This document shows, in pieces, positions 1-11,327 of a stretch of DNA of 64,000 bases. The stretch spans positions 14,407,967 to 14,471,966 of the forward strand of contig CM030850.1 of NCBI GenBank assembly GCA_018105865.1, read 5' to 3'. This stretch comes from Metaphire vulgaris (lineage: Eukaryota > Annelida > Clitellata > Crassiclitellata > Megascolecidae). The position numbers and the translations under genes were made by a program. Numbering within the stretch: the stretch's first letter is position 1; every line of letters starts with the position of its first letter. The notes under the pieces were generated by a model. The model worked only from the letters and a program-made list of their open reading frames with translations. It did not search any database and was not told the DNA's origin.

Positions 1-620
1 TAGGGGGGAAGGTTCTAACCACAACAGAAAAAGAAAGAGACTTGGGGATAATCACCCATAGAAGTATGAATCCATCTCACCAATGCATGGAGGCAGCAAA
101 AAAGGGAAACCAAATGCTGGGAATGGTGAAAAGGACAATTGTGAGTCGTGACAAAGAGATAATCATTAAACTTTATAAGTCATTAGTAAGGCCTCATCTG
201 GAATACTGTGTTCAGGCTTGGAATCCATTCTTGAAAAAAGATATAGAACTTTTAGAAAAAGTGCAAAGACGAGCAACGAAGATGGTCAATGGGTGCCATA
301 ATTTAAGCTACGAAAAAAGACTTCAATATTGTGGACTGACAACATTAGAAAGGAGAAGAGAGAGAGAGGGGATTTGATAGAAACATACAAAATAATGACT
401 GGGAAAGTAGATGTGCCATATGATCGATTCTTTACATTGGCACACTATAGCAGCACAAGAGGCCACAAGTGCAAATTGTTTAAGCAGAGGGTTGGTCCAA
501 GAAAGAAAAACTTTTTTAGTGCAAGGGTTGTGGACAAATGGAACAGTTTGGACGAGGTGGGAGTGACAGTTGAAACAGTGAACGGATTCAAAGGCTATCT
601 AGATAAACTAGGTTATTGAA
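1..620 (+). pseudogene. CR1/L2-like LINE reverse transcriptase, C-terminal remnant
   Basis: The 3' end of a non-LTR retrotransposon reverse transcriptase. Frame one (from about position 42) reads the thumb-region signature LVRPHLEYCVQAWNP followed by LLEKVQRRATKMV, then LTTLERRR. The continuation (RGDLIETYKIMTG, FFSARVVDKWNSL) lies in another frame from about 329-370, so one frameshift separates the halves. The order and wording match the last part of CR1/L2/Jockey-type RT proteins. The element is truncated at the left window edge and is followed by a tetranucleotide array. It is a dead fragment. The clade is inferred from motif wording only. Confidence 0.8.
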
Positions 621-734
621 TGCAGATGGTTACATCAGTGGTTTTCACACAGGCTTACTTAGCTTCCTAAACCACTTAAAATCACATTATTATAAACACT
701 GCCCGTCATCATTGGTTCGGTACAGACTAGAGTC

Positions 735-1115
<381 letters not shown>

Positions 1116-1660
1116 AGATCTGAAAGATGATAGGCCTAAGTTCAAAGTTGTTAGTTTTGCGAAGTGATATGTTGGTAGTGAATTCCAGAGCTTTCAGAGT
1201 TTTCAAGTGACTTTCAACTATAGTAGGCCTATAGCAGTCAAACAATAATTAAGTCTTAGTGACAGGAGAATTTAAAACACGAAATGTTTAAGGTTTAAAT
1301 AAATAAATGCATCTCATGGCAATAATATTGACAACGATGCGAATATTAAATTTTAAACTCTGTCAACCGTGCACATTTTATTGGACGACCTCCGCATAGG
1401 CCTATGGTGTCTCATTATATTTCTAAATGATTAGAGTTTGGAACAAACTCGTGACGATATATCTATAAGCCGTCTGTACAGGGTTCGTTGCTATCTAATT
1501 TTCTATGAGAAGGCTGAACCATCTTTTAAAATTATTGATTCTACAACACTCACTGCGAATCAAGCTGCGAATTTCGTGTTAATATCTAAATGGAGAAGAG
1601 GAAAGACGAGCCTTCGTTCATTCTAACATTCTAACGACTGCTACGAAAATAACTATTTAA
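1116..1660. other. No gene recognised
   Basis: AT-rich DNA with several TAGGCCTA-type palindromes. Short open frames here lack splice context or recognisable motifs. I see nothing I can name. Confidence 0.4.
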
Positions 1661-1845
1661 TACTGACAGCGGCGCTTTATACTGACTCCAGGTCTTGCGG
1701 GAGAAAAGAGTTGATTTGGCTGAATGGGAAAGGAAAGGACACAGTTCAATGCAAAAATCTGCGTCAGTGCTGCGAAATGGAGGCGGGGGAATTTTCTGGG
1801 TTGGAGAGGGGAAATGTTCCATGTCAGGCCTTTTGAAAAAACCCA
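1661..1845 (-). mobile_element. Short DNA-transposon relic, same family as 52,240-52,402
   Basis: In inverse orientation this stretch matches the element at 52.24-52.40 kb, sharing the internal order of a polypyrimidine 'cccaaaat' block, 'actgacgcagatttttgcattgaac'-like text and a TCCAGAC-type end. The ends are more decayed than in the right-hand copy. It is non-coding. Confidence 0.5.
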
Positions 1846-2118
1846 CTTAACTTCTGTATAGCCTACGTGCAATCGTCTCATCAGTCATCACTCGACCTAT
1901 TTCAAAGCAGCTTAGGCCTACACATAATTCGGTAACTGCAACTCCTTACAAAAAGTTGTAGGCCTATATCAGACCATCACAAATGTGCAAATATGATGTC
2001 GTTAAGCGTCTATTCATCAGCCAGTCAGTCTAACGTGTGCTATGGTCAAAAGTAAAGGTTAAAGCAACGTCCTTAGCTATTTGTTGACAAAGTAGGCCTA
2101 CCTAGTCTACCTACCTAG

Positions 2119-2249
2119 CGGAAGATGGCAGAGTGGGTTACGTGCTGGAGCGTCAGGCTGACGGAGCGGGTTCGAGCCCCGTTAGTGCCCCTAATCGCTT
2201 TCACACAGGCAGTAGTGCCTCCTAAGCCACTTTAGATCATGCCTAAGTC
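2119..2249 (+). mobile_element. tRNA-derived SINE (left part, interrupted)
   Basis: Contains a box-A-like TGGCAGAGTGGG near 2126 and a box-B-like GGTTCGAGCCCC near 2169, correctly spaced for an internal RNA polymerase III promoter. The element continues at about 3120 after a hAT insertion. Related copies lie on the minus strand at 25.46-25.73 and 62.43-62.69 kb. Confidence 0.65.
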
Positions 2250-3111
2250 CAGTGTTGTATGAAGTACTGAGTTTGAGTACTCAAGTAAAAGTAAAAGTAT
2301 TATGTCATTTTTTTACTTAAGTAAAAGTAAAAAGTACCTATAAAAATAGTTACTCAAGTAAAAGTAAAAAAGTACTCCTCAAAAAGTTACTTTTTAAGTA
2401 AAAAGTAAAAAGTACCGTGACAGACGGAATCATCAACTCCACATTATCATGCTAAATCACATTTTTATTACTACTTTTAAGCAACATGCAGAAGCCTCAG
2501 CAGTCAACACGTACACATTTACACCATTAACTGCATTAGTACAAATGTTGGTTTCACAAAGCCGTAGCTAGGGGGCAGGGGCAAGTTGTCCCGGGCGCCA
2601 TCCTCGAAGGCGCAATTTGCACACTAAGTCCTTAATTTTTCATACCACTTTCCTCCGGCGTGAAAATAATGTTGATAAGTAAAAAAGGCTATCACCGGAA
2701 TTTAGGGGCGCAGAATTTATACCTTAATTGCCCCGGGCGCCGACTGCTCTAACTGCGGCTCTGTGATTGCATGTAGGTCTAAGAAAGATCAAGTTTTCAA
2801 ACAATCTGTCAGTCATGCGTGTACGTTTGTAGGTCATTGTCAACCCTGTACGACTAAACACGGGAAGTTGTGAAGAATTAAACAGATACTCCAGTAAATG
2901 TATCGAAATTTGGCGATGACAAATTTTACTTGTAACGAAACGTGAAAGGCATAATGTAACGAAGTAAAAGTACTAATATTTGAATAAAAACTTACTTCGT
3001 TACAAGTAAAAAGTACTGGGTAAGTTGTGTACTTCGTTACGGTACGAAGTACTCAGAATTGTACTTAAGTATTGTAACGCGTTACTTTTACTTCGTTACC
3101 GCGCAACACTG
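2250..3111. mobile_element. hAT-like non-autonomous element with AGTAAAAAGTA subterminal repeats
   Basis: Ends are CAGTGTTG on the left and CAACACTG on the right. The flanking 8-mers CCTAAGTC (2242-2249) and GCTAAGTC (3112-3119) differ at one base, fitting an old hAT target duplication. Both subterminal regions hold many copies of AGTAAAAAGTA or TACTTCGTTAC in both orientations. The element interrupts a SINE and is itself interrupted at 2557-2763. Confidence 0.8.
2557..2763. mobile_element. Small hAT-like MITE nested in 2250-3111
   Basis: Left end CAAAGCCGTAGCTAGG and right end CTAACTGCGGCTCTG are imperfect inverted repeats. The flanks TGGTTTCA and TGATTGCA agree at 6 of 8 positions. The interior is rich in CCGGGCGCC-type sequence. 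It is the innermost layer of a three-level nest. Confidence 0.6.
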
Positions 3112-3391
3112 GCTAAGTCACGCTAAGTTAGTCCTGCAGAGGCCCTGCAGTGCTGGAGGGGAAGGCAAGAGCTGATGGCTGACTCAGCGGCCTTACCTGG
3201 GGAGCACGTGAACTGTCATCAGCCGTGGGTTATTTTTAGCAATGAAACCGCTTATAAAAACCCGGTCGTTGCGAAAATACGTTGGTGAGATGTATTCAAG
3301 TTAATCAACAAAAAAGAGGAAGTTGATCAGAGACCAGAGTCTCGGGCGGTACTATACTCGTGAAAACAAGGTAAATTCTCGCATGCATAAG

Positions 3392-3713
3392 AGGCCCATT
3401 CAGAGGGGGACCAGGAGGGCCATTTGGCCCGGGCCTCCATCTGTTGGGGGCCTCCCTTTTTTCTTGTCCAGAATTTTGGGAGAGCTAGAAGGCTAGATAG
3501 CTACTACTAGGAGGGGCCTCAAAATTTGGTGATGACCTTTTTTTGCTTGTCGACAATTTTGGGATTTGGGAAAAGCTAGAAAGATACCCTGAGGTCCTCA
3601 AAATTGACGATTACCTTTTTTGTTTGTTAAAATTTTAATTTTTGGGAAGGTAATTAGGAGAGACCTCAAAATTCCAACTGGCCCGGGCCTCCTTCAGCCT
3701 CTGAAGGGGCCTG
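3392..3713. mobile_element. hAT-like MITE, AGGCCC...TTCAGAGG family, copy 1
   Basis: Terminal inverted repeats are AGGCCCATTCAGAGG on the left and CCTCTGAAGGGGCCTG on the right. An exact 8-bp target duplication TGCATAAG flanks it at 3384-3391 and 3714-3721. The interior carries a GATGACCTTTTTTTGCTTGTC-like motif and a degenerate second copy. The inverted sister copy is at 5347-5727. Confidence 0.88.
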
Positions 3714-4031
3714 TGCATAAGTTAAAGTATAATAAAAGTCTTTGAAGCCGTAGTAGATCGTGATACACAGCTGGTGTTGCGTTCAAGATCTTTCTCTGAT
3801 GAGCAATGGGTGATCTGAAGTCGATGCTCCAAGCAGTAACTAGGATCAGTGTTAAATTGTGAAAACTGGCTTTCACACAGGCTTAGGCTACTTGGCCTTC
3901 TAAACCACTTTAAATCGTATTATCATTATAATTCAATTAATGCTATTCGTGAATTAAAATGGCTTCTTGGAGTGAAGAATGTAGGCCTGCTAATTGTGTA
4001 CAGACACCTGCCAGTCTACTATATAGCGGTG

Positions 4032-4112
4032 CCAGTGGCGGATTTACCACGGTACCAGGTGATACTTCGGTACCGGGTCTTCCTTAAAAATACAAATTTA
4101 GGGGCCACCCTT
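4032..4112 (+). mobile_element. Partial hAT-like end (CAGTGGCGGATTTACCACGG)
   Basis: Matches the left end of the element at 10,371-10,764, including the GATTTACCACGGTAC block and the 'aaatttaggggcc' block. No right end was found, so it is a truncated copy. Confidence 0.55.
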
Positions 4113-4277
4113 TACTACTAATAATTTTAAAAAAGACTTTTTTAATTATTTGTTTCTTTAAAGTAATTTATTTTCGGACATATACATGAATGTTGTATCG
4201 GTTAGAACTTTAGTAGTGTTTGGACAGGTATAATAAAAACGCCTACACCTCATATAGGCCTACTTACGTTTAGCTGA

Positions 4278-4703
4278 GGGACTGTCCATTAATTATGTCA
4301 GCAATTTTTGGGCAATTTTTGACCCCCTCCCTCTTTGTCAAGAGCTGTTAACTTTCAGTTACCCCAATAGGCCTAATTACGTCGAAAACTTTTGACCCCT
4401 CCCCCAAGATCAATGACAGCCTTGACAGGTCCCAATAACAAGGTTATTATTTTTTGCGGTGATGACCATTTTTTATTGTTTTGCTCATCGAGTGTCAAAA
4501 TGTGGTGATGATGACCTTTTTGTCATGTTTTTCCATTGTAATAAGTAGTATTCTATAAAATTTCCTATTTTTTGATTATTTGTAAAAACAGTGAAATTGT
4601 TGACGCCAACTTCTCTTGACCCCATCCCTCCCCCTGTCAACAACTGTAAAACTTTTTCAAACCACCTCCCCCTAAATTGTTGACGTAATTAATGGACAGC
4701 CCC
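4278..4703. mobile_element. 3-bp-TSD MITE (GGGCTGTCCATTAATTACGTCA family), copy 1
   Basis: Ends are GGGACTGTCCATTAATTATG and the inverse GTAATTAATGGACAGCCCC, flanked by TGA on both sides. The internal order (TTTTTGACCCCC, GATGACC-type motifs, TTGACGTCAACAATT-like text) matches the copies at 42,534 and 45,939. The 3-bp duplication and G-rich ends suggest the PIF/Harbinger group, which is an inference. Confidence 0.82.
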
Positions 4704-4709
4704 TGACCT

Positions 4710-5338
4710 AATTTAATGGTATGGCTGGACTCTGACCGGCGGTTGCACCGGGCCACCGGCGGTCGTAGTCACCCGGTCTCTTGCGACTTTATGCAGATTA
4801 GATTATGCAGATTAGAGGTCAGGGATATTTTTACACTCCCTCTAACACCCCGCCAACACCCGCTAACACACCGCCAACACTCCCCCCCCCCACAATTTGA
4901 GGTCGACACTCCAAAAAATTTGGTAATGCGACAATGGTATGTATACAAAATGCATACTAATTAGCTCAGAACACACACCCGCCCCCAATGGAGAAGGACA
5001 CCCCCAACTTTTATTGGTCGGATGACCTTTTTTGCTTGTCATCCTTTTTGAGACAGAGACTTGAAAATTCCGACACCCCCAGATTTTCCCGACACCCCAA
5101 AATTCAAAATCCTAGAAATATCACTGTTAGAGGTACTGCATGACTCAGCCTGAGTGCCTATGCTGCGACGGTCATTTCTTACCACCGGTCAAGAAGCGCG
5201 GAAAATGGGAGAGGTATGTGTATTTGTATGCCTCCGTACCCTTGGAATGGCAATGCATACGGACTAACGCCGTGACTCATCACCCTAAATATTAAGAAGT
5301 TCCATTGCTTCAAAATCGAGAGGGATTTATAGGCACAC
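4710..5338. other. Repeat-rich intergenic DNA, no gene
   Basis: Contains C-rich stretches (CAACACCCGCCAACAC-like) and one GATGACCTTTTTTGCTTGTC motif near 5022. This suggests another degraded transposon whose ends I could not close. No coding signal was seen. Confidence 0.4.
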
Positions 5339-5346
5339 CCTGTATG

Positions 5347-5727
5347 CAGGCCCCTTCAGAGGCTGAAGGAGGCCCCTTTAGAGGCTGAAGGAGGCCCCTT
5401 CAGAGGCTGAAGGAGGCCCCTTCAGAGGCTGAAGGAGGCCCGGGCCTGCTGGAATTTTGAGGCCTCTCCTAGCCTTCCCAAAATCCCAAAATTGTCGACA
5501 AGCAAAAAAGGTAATCACCAATTTTGAGGACCGCAGGGTACCTTTCTAGCTTTCCCAAAATCCCAAAATTGTCGACAAGCGAAAAAATGTCATCACCAAA
5601 TTTTGAGGCCCCTCCGTAGCTATCTAGCTTTCTAGCTCTCCCATAACTCTAGACAAGGAAAAAAGAGAGGCCCCAACAGATGGAGGCCCGGGCCAAATGA
5701 CCCTCCTGCCTCCTCTGAACGGGCCTG
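5347..5727. mobile_element. hAT-like MITE, AGGCCC family, copy 2 (inverted)
   Basis: Flanked by an exact 8-bp duplication CCTGTATG at 5339-5346 and 5728-5735. Ends are CAGGCCCCTTCAGAGG and CCTCTGAACGGGCCTG. It is the same family as 3392-3713 in the opposite orientation. The left end has been expanded into about four tandem 22-bp units. Two motif copies (GACAAGCAAAAAAGGTAATC and GACAAGCGAAAAAATGTCAT) lie inside. Confidence 0.9.
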
Positions 5728-5852
5728 CCTGTATGACACACTTTGTCGTGCTGCATAAAGAGCATACTGTAGCAACTTTTTGGAGAAATTCGAATTCGGC
5801 GAAATGGGAAGACAACCTTAAAATTGCTCTATAATTTTCGGCCCGCCCAGGC

Positions 5853-6095
5853 CCGCCCGAAGTGGGGGTGCAGAGGGTGCAGCTGAACCACCATAAAAAA
5901 TGTAGGAGGTGCAATGCACCCCCTGGAAAGACGATGGTCTGCACCCCCTGTATCCTGAAATACAGGGGGTGTAGAGGACCTTTTAAAGGTAAAATTGAGC
6001 GTTAATGACTTTTTTGCTTGCCAAGGATTTGAAAGAGAAAATTGTAACTTCGGAAAAATCTGCACCCCTGAGCAAAATTCGTTCCGACGGCCCTG
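5853..6095. mobile_element. GGGGGTGCAG-type repeat element
   Basis: Runs from a GTGGGGGTGCAGAGGGTGCAG end to AAAATTCGTTCCGACGG. The same blocks occur in reverse order and strand at about 46,598-46,900. One TTTTTTGCTTGCC motif lies inside. The exact borders are uncertain. Confidence 0.5.
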
Positions 6096-6518
6096 GGGCA
6101 CGCCTTAAAAAATTAATAATCTTTCTAATGGTTTAAATTGCAGCAGAATCCTCAGCAGAGCTCAAGTTAAAAGCACTGTTCAGCCGATGAGAAGATGACT
6201 TCAATGAATTGCAGGTGCCTAACATCGACTTCTTTCATCAAAGACAGTCCAGGTGAAGTTAACATTAATAGTGAAACACCAAAAACGAAGTTTTGAAGCA
6301 AATGGAATTTATAAAATTGTCACGACGAAGCATAAAATGTTTCATAGCCAGCATCAGCCCGAGAAGAAGAGGCTAATATAATTTAAGTCTTTATCGATAC
6401 GCATTTGTTGGATGGGTCTATAGGCTATAAGTATATTTAAATGATTACTTTAAGAGGCTTTTGCTTAAGTGAAGTATACAAAATGGTATTATTTATTAAA
6501 TTTCGTTTTCCTTTTCAG

Positions 6519-7386
6519 TCCTTCTAAAGTCGGTGAGTGTTGACGTCAGGATTGAAGGATTCATTGCAAACGTTGAGTCCACTCAAGTCTACAAGAATGT
6601 TTCAAAGGATCCGATTGAAGTTCGTTACGAGTTCCCAATGGACGATCAGAGTGTCGTTTATCATTTTGAGGCTCAGATCGAAGATAGAATCATCATTGCT
6701 GAATGTCAAGAAAAACAACAGGTTTCATTCATGTACATTCAAACTTCAAATGCAGATTCGTTTTATACTTTTTTTCAAATGATTTGTATTAGTCAATTAG
6801 AATTGGATTAATAAACTTGTTTGTTTTCGATGAAAGCATTTGTTTGTTTATGTTTGAACGAATATATTTATAAAAGCTATGAGATTTGAGAATTTAAGTT
6901 AACAATACAATTATTTTGTAAAATGGAGTTTCATAATCTAAGTCTGCATAACAGTCAGCTCAGTTTCATCAACATGGTTAAACTGAAAAGTGATTTAAAT
7001 AATGTTATGTTAAGAAAATGACAGAGATCACTCATGGTCCAATTTGAATTATCTGTTTTGAATAATGTGACTGGAATAATCTTACTTGAATAATGATTTG
7101 AATGATTTTAATAATTAATCAGATCTAAAGAAGAGTTTATGCCGGTTTTCTTTTAAGGCAAAAGAGACTTATGATGATGCAGTGAGAGGAGGTTATGGAG
7201 CAGTTTTGATGCAGGAAAGTGACTTTGCTTCAGACATTTTCTCTTGTCTTGTGGGCAATTTGCCGCCAAATGCCGAAGCAGTCGTTAAGTTTGGATACGT
7301 GACAGAGTTATCGCTTCAACCGGACGGAATCCTGACTTTCCTTTTGCCAACCATTCTCAATCCAAGATACAATCCATCAGCTGTAT
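6519..7386 (+). CDS. VIT-domain exons of the VWA5-like gene
   Basis: Exons 6519-6721 and 7158-7386. The acceptor CTTTTCAG and the second donor GTGAGT are good. The first exon starts with two bases of a split codon, so an upstream exon ending in phase 1 is required. ATG-containing DNA at 6180-6215 does not provide that phase. The second exon contains CLVGNLPP and FLLPTILNPRY, typical of VIT domains. Confidence 0.85.
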
Positions 7387-10300
7387 GTGAGTAGAAATAT
7401 GGATTCACCATCAGTTGCAAGTCAGATCATTGCATTAGTAAGAGTTCTGCAGCTCCATCAGTTCAATGTAAGGGGTCGTCCATAAATTACGTAACGCGGT
7501 TAGGGGGAGTCCGGCCATTTGTTACGAAGTGTGACGACAGGGGGGTTCTGTAAGTGTGACGTAACGCCAAAAATTAAGTGATGACCTTTGACCTTTTTTG
7601 CTTGTCAGAGATTTTGGAGAGGAAAAAATACAAGGATGACATTTTTTGCTTGTCAGGGTTTTTCGAGAGGAAAGAAAATACAACACTTTCCTTTTTTGCT
7701 TGTCAAGACTTTTCGGAAGACGAAAATGGGAGAGGGGTCGGCCCGTTGTTACGTCATATTTTTGGGGTCTGAAGTTTTGTTACGTTGCGTTACGTAGGGG
7801 AGGGGGTCAAAAAGTGCCAAAATCACGTTACGTAATGTCTGGACGAGCCCTAAGTAATCAATCAATTAATCAATTCATCCATCACTCAACCGACCAATCA
7901 TTGAAATAAAAACCAATACTTGTACAATCTAACATTTACGCCATAATTCATCTGTTCTTCATTAATCGTTAGAAATTGTTTGCATTTTTCATTCAACAAT
8001 TATCCTTGTAATCAGTTTTAGAATTCCATGCATTTTTCTCTCGCTGTATGTTTGACCCAAATTAGTTTTGCTGGGAATTATTAATTAATCTCCTGCATCT
8101 GCAACATAATACAACATATGCTGCCTTGCCTACATATAATAAAGTCATGGACACCAGCGTTTTAAATTTAACAGGGATCGCAGAACAGCTGAAACCATAC
8201 TTGACAACTCTAAGTCTTTTAAAGATGAAATACTGACCTCAATTTCTCTTACTGACATTAATATTCCTCTTTATTAACACCTCATCTCTCGTGTACGGTG
8301 TAATGCTTGGGTTCCTCAGTCGCTCATTCGACAGCGAGCGTCAATCCCGGATAAGACAAGCCGTCAACTTGAGTTCAATCCCTTGTCATTCACATATCCA
8401 CCGGTGGAGATGAGCATTTTTGTAGCAGCAATTAAATTAATCACATGATTCCTCTTTATTATAGCTGGCGGTACGGTCAATCCTCCAGATCATGCATCAG
8501 TAAAGATAGGAGAGGATCAACCGTATACATTTGAGATAAGGGCAACCGTCATCAACCCTGGAATGATATCATCTGTCAATGCAGCTAAAGATGAACTGAA
8601 TGTGAAACTAAATGACGATAAAACACGGGCTGAGGTAAATGCTATTTCGTCTTCATCAATGAAGAAAATGGTATCTGCACAGAACACTGTAATTTAAGAA
8701 AATTAATATCAGTCTTTTTAAGTTCTGATTTTTGAAATATTTTGCAGCCTTTTAACAGAATCGTTTTTCAAACAAAGTGATTGTTAAATTGCGAGTTAGA
8801 AGTAATACCGTTTCATTGAAATTTCGTATTGTTAGGTCACTCTAGCGAAGCCATTTGTTGCCAATCATGATTTCGCTCTGGATGTAAGTTTTCAAGATAT
8901 TGCCAAACCACACATCATCGTTGAAAAAGGAGAGGAATCAAAGGGTAGAAATTCTCTGTCATTATATAAATGTTCATTATTTTGCCTGTCATTTTTTCCA
9001 TGTTTACTTGAATCTTGATGGTTTTTGTTTCAATATATTTTTGCTGAAGTCTGAGTCATTTTTCAGACGGTATTTTGAAGAGGGATGTCCTAATGCTTAA
9101 CTTCTTTTCGGATCTCAAAGACGACGACTACACCAGCAAGCATGAGTTCATCTTTGTCGTTGACCGATCAGGTGAATTCAGCAATTGCTCTATCTTGGTT
9201 TCATTTTACTATAAAGCTAAATTAAGTTCAAGTTCTTGAGTATTAAAAATAATTTCTTAATTAATATGTGTCTGTTTCGCACAATGCATAACGCTGGTCA
9301 GAACTTGCTGGGCAATTTATAGATTTTCAGTTAGCCTGAATATTTCGACATGAATGGCTTGAATGCCATGTTTCCTCAGACATTTCCATTGTCCTTTGTC
9401 TTCAGCCATACGATTGAGTTTGCAGTGGCTATCATAAATTTTTCAAACTCCCTCATCTCTGCAAGGTGCTTCTCTGTTTTTTGAGAGATTTATCTAAAGC
9501 ATCTTGGCATTGCAGGGAGCATGCAAGGACAGCGTATTGAGATGGCCAAAGAAACATTGCTGCTATTTCTGAAGAGTTTACCGCCTGGTTGTTACTTCAA
9601 CATCATTGGATTTGGATCCTCGTTTGAAGTCCTGTTTCCTGAGTGAGATATGCCTAATATTGTATGAAGTATAAACGTGTCTTTGGTTTTGTTGCCGTGA
9701 TGAACTTGCATGGTGATTCTATCAAATCACCATATTCCTCGCTCAACGTTACTAATGTGCGGATAATTTGAAGATAAAGAAAATTCCCTCGATAAAATAG
9801 TTTTCTTTCAACACTCCTGATATTAACAAAGCAAAATTATTTACTCACTCGAAATGACAGTATTCTTACAATTTAAGTGTTGCAGTCTAGTTTCCATTGC
9901 ATTGCTGTGTTGGTTATCAGCGGAAGTCGTGAATACGCTGAAGATTCATTGAAGGCAGCAACTGATCTTCAGCAGACTATGGGCGCCAATCTTGGAGGCA
10001 CGGAAATTCTTCAACCCCTGACATACATCTATGACAGACCAACATTACCGACTCACATTCGTCAGGTAGTCCTACGCGTGTAATACTTTGCACCTGCATT
10101 GCATTAATACCAGTAACCTTTGTTCCCGTAAAAGAGGCAGTTTTAGATAGGCCTATAGTTATTGGCTAGTTTATTAATTTTCAAATGAATTCGATATTGT
10201 TATGCAAAAATTGCTATTCTGGGAAAGCTTTTTATTTACCTTTCATTCGCATGGTATATAAAATATATAAAATGCACACCTCTCTTAGTAAATTCTCGCG

Positions 10301-11244
10301 TATTTTCTAGACAAAAAGGTGCTGTAATGCATCTTTATGTCCGATTTGATTTTAGATCTTTTTTTACAAACAGTGACGGATTTACCACGGTACAAATGGT
10401 ACATTTGTACCTGGGTCCCCAGCAAAATAAAAATTTAGGGGCCAACCTATTCTATTAAACAATATTCTATAATGATTTTTTTCTGATGTATTTATTTAAA
10501 CAACTTTATTTTCCGAAATGCAACCATTTGTCACGCAACGTGTCCAAAAAAAAGAAAAAACGTTATTGCCAGTTTCGCCACTATTAGGCATGCTCAAAAC
10601 CTGATCTGTAACTCTTCCGCTCTTCTGAAAGTTTTCCGAGAAAAGCGTAAAAACTTGACAAGCTAATAAGGTCATGTCGCCATCTTTCACATTTGACCTG
10701 TAACTTTTGGTAGAAGAAAGTGTACCGGGGCCTAAAAAATGTAAAAAGTGTAAATTCGTCACTGTCTGAAAATAATAGTAGGCTATAGACCGCGGTGATT
10801 TAAAACGCGACTTTATTCTTGTAAACTGATAGAAAGTCGGTTAAAATTTGTAAAGCTTCAAAATTCTATAATTAATTTAAATTTAAAATATTTAAATATA
10901 TCGAATAAAGGTTTAGGAGCGCCGTTCAGGTAGGCCTACATTCGGGCAGAAAAAAAGGCACGGGTAGATTCTATTTGACGAGAATGAGTAATTTGACGAG
11001 AATGAGTAATTTGACGAGAATAAGTAATCAAACTACTCTAATAATTAATCATTATGTTTGAATGTAAATTCTATGACTGAATGCTTGTAGATTCTACTTT
11101 TGACCGATGGCGAAGTGACGAATGCTGAGGCTGTAATTGATTTGGTCAAAAGGAATGCCAGCAACACGAGGCATGGCTTGATTTCGTTTTGTACTTAGAA
11201 GATTTCTTTAATCTTTCAAATGAAACTGTCTGGCTCAACTTCTC

Positions 11245-11327
<83 letters not shown>

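Noticed and set aside
2119..2190. A functional tRNA gene
   Set aside because: Box A and B are present, but no cloverleaf could be drawn and related copies are SINE-like with long bodies.
5624..6101. Two overlapping minus-strand open frames of 90-106 codons
   Set aside because: Both lie across transposon interiors and ends, with no splice or family support.
6185..6215. Candidate first exon of VWA5 (ATG ACT TCA ATG AAT TGC AG before GTGCCT)
   Set aside because: It ends in phase 2, but the next exon at 6519 needs phase 1, and the residues do not match the family N-terminus.
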